From Aquanectria penicillioides (Eukaryota; Ascomycota; Sordariomycetes; Hypocreales; Nectriaceae), in NCBI GenBank assembly GCA_003415625.1, contig PYIU01000008.1:1798001-1862000 (forward strand): 64,000 nucleotides of DNA. The letters run 5' to 3'. The position numbers and the translations under genes are program-made. The notes beneath the pieces are model-generated. The model saw nothing but the letters and a program-made list of their open reading frames with translations, searched no databases and was not told the origin of the DNA. Positions 60,693 through 64,000 of the stretch are shown here, piece by piece (within the stretch, counting starts at the first letter, position 1; every line of letters begins with the position of its first letter).

Positions 60693-61946
60693 ATGCCTCT
60701 AACCAAGAAACACCAGTACGAGGTCGACGGCTCTGTCGAGACTCACAACACCGCACTCCCTTCAACAACATCCTGTCCCTACATGCCTGGTCAGGCTGTC
60801 AACACCTTGATCGTTCCTGTCGAGCAGGCTCTCCGGAAGCGAAGTGCATCTCTTAGCTCGATGCGTCCCACCGACTTCAAATCCATGGACCCTGAGTCCA
60901 AATTTGTTACTCCCCGGCCAATTCCTTCAGCCATGGCCGAGAACGCACCCATTCGCCTGGGCTCTTCTCCTTTGCTCAACCACAAATCGTCAACTCGATC
61001 TCTCTCTCCTGCCCCTGCGTGGAAACGCTTCTTCAGCCGCAAGTTGACAAGTCGTGATGGCGAACGTGGACGTTCTCCAGTTCGCGAGGCCAACACATCT
61101 GTGCCTGCCTGCGATGACTACGATAACCGATGCAGCACTCCTTCTGAGGGTACTCGCACTAGAGATATCTCTCCTGAGTCTCTCCGCCGATTCTTGTCTG
61201 ACGACATTCCGTCGCGACCTGGCTCCAACCTGAGCGTGAGGCCTACTTTGGTCATTCCCGAAGAAGTTATTGACGATAACCTCAACGACAACGACAACGA
61301 CGACGACGACAACTTTGCCACATCAGCCATATCCGAAACCCCGGCTTATGTTACTCGCTTGTCACCTCCTCCCTTTAGGCGAACTGCATCCTGCGAGTCC
61401 GTTGGCCTTGCTGCTAGGAATTCCAGTTCTTCTACCCTTATGCCCCCCAAGGCGTCGACTTTCCCTCTGTATGAGACTGGGGAGGTCCCAGCCTCTGCTG
61501 TCATCCCATCTCGACCCAGGCTCGAGACTTTGTCTTCGTCTTACATGGCGTTCAACCCTTCGAGTTACTTTGCCTCGCCCGCTTCTCCCCAGTATCCCGA
61601 CGACGAGGTCCAGGCTTATTACTTCGACTTGACCGACGACGAGGATGACGTGCAGTCGAGCAATAACAGCGACATATTCTCTAGCCAACCTACTGTCAAC
61701 ATGTCTAATAACACGGAGTCGTATGAATGCTATAGCCTGCCCGAATCCGAGGAGAAGCCCAACAAAATTACCGAGCCTCAGGCTGCTTACACCAAGATAA
61801 GCTCTTCTGCTCTCCTCTCTCGTGGAGATTCCGATCTCAGCGTCAGCGGTTCTAATTTCCTCGGTGCGCCTACCAACATGGGCCTCGATGACTTCGTCAG
61901 CGAGCTTGGCTGGATGGTTGATGTCATTGCGACCAAGCGCCAATGA
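60693..61946 (+). CDS. Ser-rich, acidic hypothetical protein with a conserved-looking C-terminus
   Basis: An intronless ORF of 417 residues. No catalytic domain is recognised and most of the chain looks disordered. A basic patch with RS-type sites (KRFFSRKLTSRDGERGRSP, about 110-130) suggests nuclear entry or kinase sites. An Asp/Asn run (about 193-208) and a second acidic patch (FDLTDDEDDVQSS, about 310-323) alternate with Ser/Pro-rich text. The C-terminal end (GLDDFVSELGWMVDVIATKRQ-like, last 21 residues) looks folded and could be a short interaction helix. The context is the striking part: a CT-rich, repeat-laden 2-3 kb lies upstream, and the gene converges on Vps72. A regulatory role is conceivable but not shown. 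Confidence 0.78.
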   Translation: MPLTKKHQYEVDGSVETHNTALPSTTSCPYMPGQAVNTLIVPVEQALRKRSASLSSMRPTDFKSMDPESKFVTPRPIPSAMAENAPIRLGSSPLLNHKSSTRSLSPAPAWKRFFSRKLTSRDGERGRSPVREANTSVPACDDYDNRCSTPSEGTRTRDISPESLRRFLSDDIPSRPGSNLSVRPTLVIPEEVIDDNLNDNDNDDDDNFATSAISETPAYVTRLSPPPFRRTASCESVGLAARNSSSSTLMPPKASTFPLYETGEVPASAVIPSRPRLETLSSSYMAFNPSSYFASPASPQYPDDEVQAYYFDLTDDEDDVQSSNNSDIFSSQPTVNMSNNTESYECYSLPESEEKPNKITEPQAAYTKISSSALLSRGDSDLSVSGSNFLGAPTNMGLDDFVSELGWMVDVIATKRQ

Positions 61947-62854
61947 ACATTGCCAACCCCAACGCACTTCTCCTCTCGAGCTTTCTTCTCCCCTATCGTT
62001 ATCGACATAACAACCTTCTGGCGTGGTCTCACATCCTTACCCACCCAAGTCTCATCAGCATTTGCACGGCGTTTATTTTTGGTTTGAATTTTTCTAGCGA
62101 GGCTTGACCTCACGGTCGCTATGATCTGAGCTCTCGTAGCCACAAGAACATGGCAATTGGCGTTTTTTTTTTAATTTTTTTTTACAATTATCAAGAATGG
62201 GATAAAAGGATACGAGAGGGCGCAAGCATCTTGGCATCGGCGGGTGATTACATGTTTATGCCTTCCATGGTAATGGCGGCTCAAAAGGGACGGGGTAGGG
62301 GATACAGGGATACGGGGATACGGGGAAAGCAAATGAAAAGGGCAAAAACAGGAAATGGCATTCGGGTCTGATAGACAACCCATGGGATCGGGAAGGGATG
62401 TGACAATCATGTTTTGCAATGCGATTTAGTACAGAAGAAGGTGGTGAGAATGTATTGACGGGAGGCCATGGGGCATGGCTACTCTCGATCAAGCAAAGGG
62501 GTTTTAGGATTTGACTTGCGAGGGATAATTGAAGGCAAACATACATGATGCACAAACAACACATGCTGTTCCCTGTTCAAATATGATGTGACGTATTGTA
62601 CGTGGGTTTTGATAAATATATTCGAACCAAATTCTAGTTGTGTCTTGAATTGTGCCCTGAATTATTGGGATGTCATGATTGCCCTGATCTATCTATCCCT
62701 TCCTGTTTGACCCGGTTATTATTTATGGCACAACACCATGGGGGGTATCTATGCACATTGTCGTTTCATCCATCTGTGGGATAATCACTATGTATTCATA
62801 CAACCAACTGCCACCATGGCAATTAAAACCAAATAATTGGTTTTTTTTTCATGC
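61947..62854. other. Intergenic region between convergent genes
   Basis: 3' flanks of the Ser-rich protein gene and Vps72; contains T-runs at 62165-62180 and GGGATAC repeats at 62297-62327. No gene is supported. Confidence 0.55.
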
Positions 62855-63939
62855 TCATTTATTTGGCCACTTCAACTGAGGCGAGCTCCGGCTCGGGGGC
62901 GTGGTTGTTACATGAGCTGAGGTTGGGGGAGGAGCAGCAATAGAGGTAGGAGTCTGAGTCTGAGTCTGACTCGGAGCAATAGCCAAAGCAACAGCCGGAG
63001 CAACGGTTGGAGTACTAGCTTGCGGTGTCGATTGTTTAGTCGGCTGCATAGCTGAAGCTGAAGCCGGAGCAAGAGCGGGAGCCGGCGCAGTTGCTACTGT
63101 TGTTACTGCTGTTGCCACTGGCTTTGGTGTTGGGACGACACGAGGAATAGTCGCCTGCTTTGCAGGAGTTGGTGTCGTAGTTGGGACTGCGACAGAAGGT
63201 TGAACAAGAACCTGAGCGGGCCTCACAGCTGCTGGGGTCGAAGTCGTGGGAGCAACAGGAGTAGCCGGGCTAACAGCAGCCGGAGCCGCGGTTGGAATCG
63301 TCTGGGATGCAAGACCTGGAGCCCGAGGCGTAGCTGGAACAAGACCTGGGACTGGAGCCGCGGTAAGGGGCGGCTTGGGCACAATAGGAGGAACAGCAGC
63401 TGTGGCGGCGGTGGGTGCGATAGCAGGCGTAGGCGTATGGGTTGGAGCAGGTTTGGCTGTAGGTACAGGCAGAGGAGGTGCTGGCCTAGCTATCGTTGGC
63501 ACGCTGCTTGGAGGCATCGGCTTCATCACGGGAGCCTTTGCGTCCGTCATAGTCACCTCCGGGACCTTGGCCTGCGCCGGTTGGCTTACGCTGGGCTGAG
63601 ACACGGGATGTTCTCCTGACTTCGTCTCGTCAGCCTTGCTGTCGAGAGGCTTCTTCTCCGCCTCGGCCAACGTCTTGGTTTCTGCATCCTTCTTCTCTTC
63701 GCTCGCCTTGGGCGTGCTCCTCTTCATATTGGGGTTTAAAAACCGGTCCGGGACGCCGCGGGCCGCCAGGGAGCCGCTGCCAACCCACGCGTTGAGAATC
63801 TTGCTGAAGCGGTACTCGTTGCGACACAAGCGCTGTATCTCACGGTACGCGTATGCATTGTAGTATGGCAAACCAGTTTTGGGATCCCGGTATCGAGCCG
63901 GGTGGTTTGTGATGACACAAAGGGGTACAGGAGTTGGTT
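62855..63939 (-). CDS. Vps72/YL1 (SWR1 complex subunit), C-terminal exon, partial
   Basis: The last exon runs 63939-62855 (361 codons with stop). Its start is set by a GCTAAC branch site and the acceptor CTCGAAG at 63946-63940; upstream in the same frame there is a TAA, so the preceding sequence to the window edge is intronic. The YL1 C-terminal domain is clear: LCVITNHPARYRDPKTGLPY followed by NAYAYREIQRL. Vps72 binds H2A.Z-H2B and works in the SWR1 chromatin remodeller that deposits H2A.Z in the nucleus. After a basic KRSTPKASEEKKDAE stretch, a tail of about 270 residues is almost all Pro, Ala, Thr, Val and Ser. It is much more repetitive than in yeast. The N-terminal acidic region is outside the window. 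Confidence 0.88.
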
Positions 63940-64000
63940 CTTCGAGGCGGAAATGTTAGCATTGCATTCGGTTCTCTGAGCTTGAGGGGAACCTCGGAGA

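Noticed and set aside
63200..63619. Gly/Arg/Ser-rich plus-strand ORF
   Set aside because: Antisense shadow of the Pro/Ala/Thr-rich Vps72 tail.
1..64000. CRISPR arrays, bacterial operons, prophage
   Set aside because: Spliceosomal introns throughout and no regularly spaced repeats; the DNA is fungal nuclear.

Overview
The window is a piece of a filamentous ascomycete nuclear genome, most likely Sordariomycetes and possibly Hypocreales (the order is inference). The genes have short introns, mostly 46-70 nt, with GTRNGT donors, CTAAC/CTGAC-like branch points and YAG acceptors. Intergenic pyrimidine tracts and fungal-type families (SUR2 hydroxylase, AIM3-like protein, NACHT-ankyrin STAND protein, GH28/GH78 enzymes) fit this. 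Twenty protein-coding loci are supported. I rebuilt most exon structures by hand and checked that the exon lengths sum to a multiple of three.

Layout. 1-8.5 kb is an accessory-looking stretch: a secreted ADAM-type zinc metalloprotease cut by the left edge, a phytanoyl-CoA dioxygenase-like enzyme ending in SKL, an 84-residue secreted peptide with two near-identical Cys-rich repeats and Kex2-type sites, and a Cys-rich F-box-like protein. A gene-poor 4.7 kb follows. 13-22.3 kb holds an endopolygalacturonase, a secreted L-asparaginase with an Asn at the usual catalytic Asp, a multi-pass membrane protein, arginyl-tRNA synthetase (whose last exon is only 7 nt) and a seven-helix membrane protein.

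23.2-30.4 kb holds a divergent pair that both look decayed: an OPT-family oligopeptide transporter with nonsense codons and frameshifts, and a membrane-anchored amidohydrolase with an internal deletion and frameshift. 30.7-40.4 kb carries catabolic enzymes: exopolygalacturonase, GH78 alpha-L-rhamnosidase and a flavin L-amino-acid oxidase. With the endopolygalacturonase these form a loose pectin-degradation neighbourhood. 42.4-45.6 kb is a NACHT-ankyrin STAND (NLR-like) gene.

46-64 kb is mostly housekeeping: AIM3-like actin-patch protein, TCTP, sphingoid-base C4-hydroxylase (SUR2), a Ser-rich acidic hypothetical protein behind a very long low-complexity leader, and the C-terminal part of the SWR1 subunit Vps72/YL1 cut by the right edge. 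I saw no tRNA, rRNA, CRISPR array or intact transposon. The most unusual items are the Kex2-type repeat peptide, the co-decaying transporter/amidohydrolase pair, the micro-terminal exon of ArgRS, the substituted asparaginase and the C24/pyrimidine-tract leader at 58-60.7 kb.
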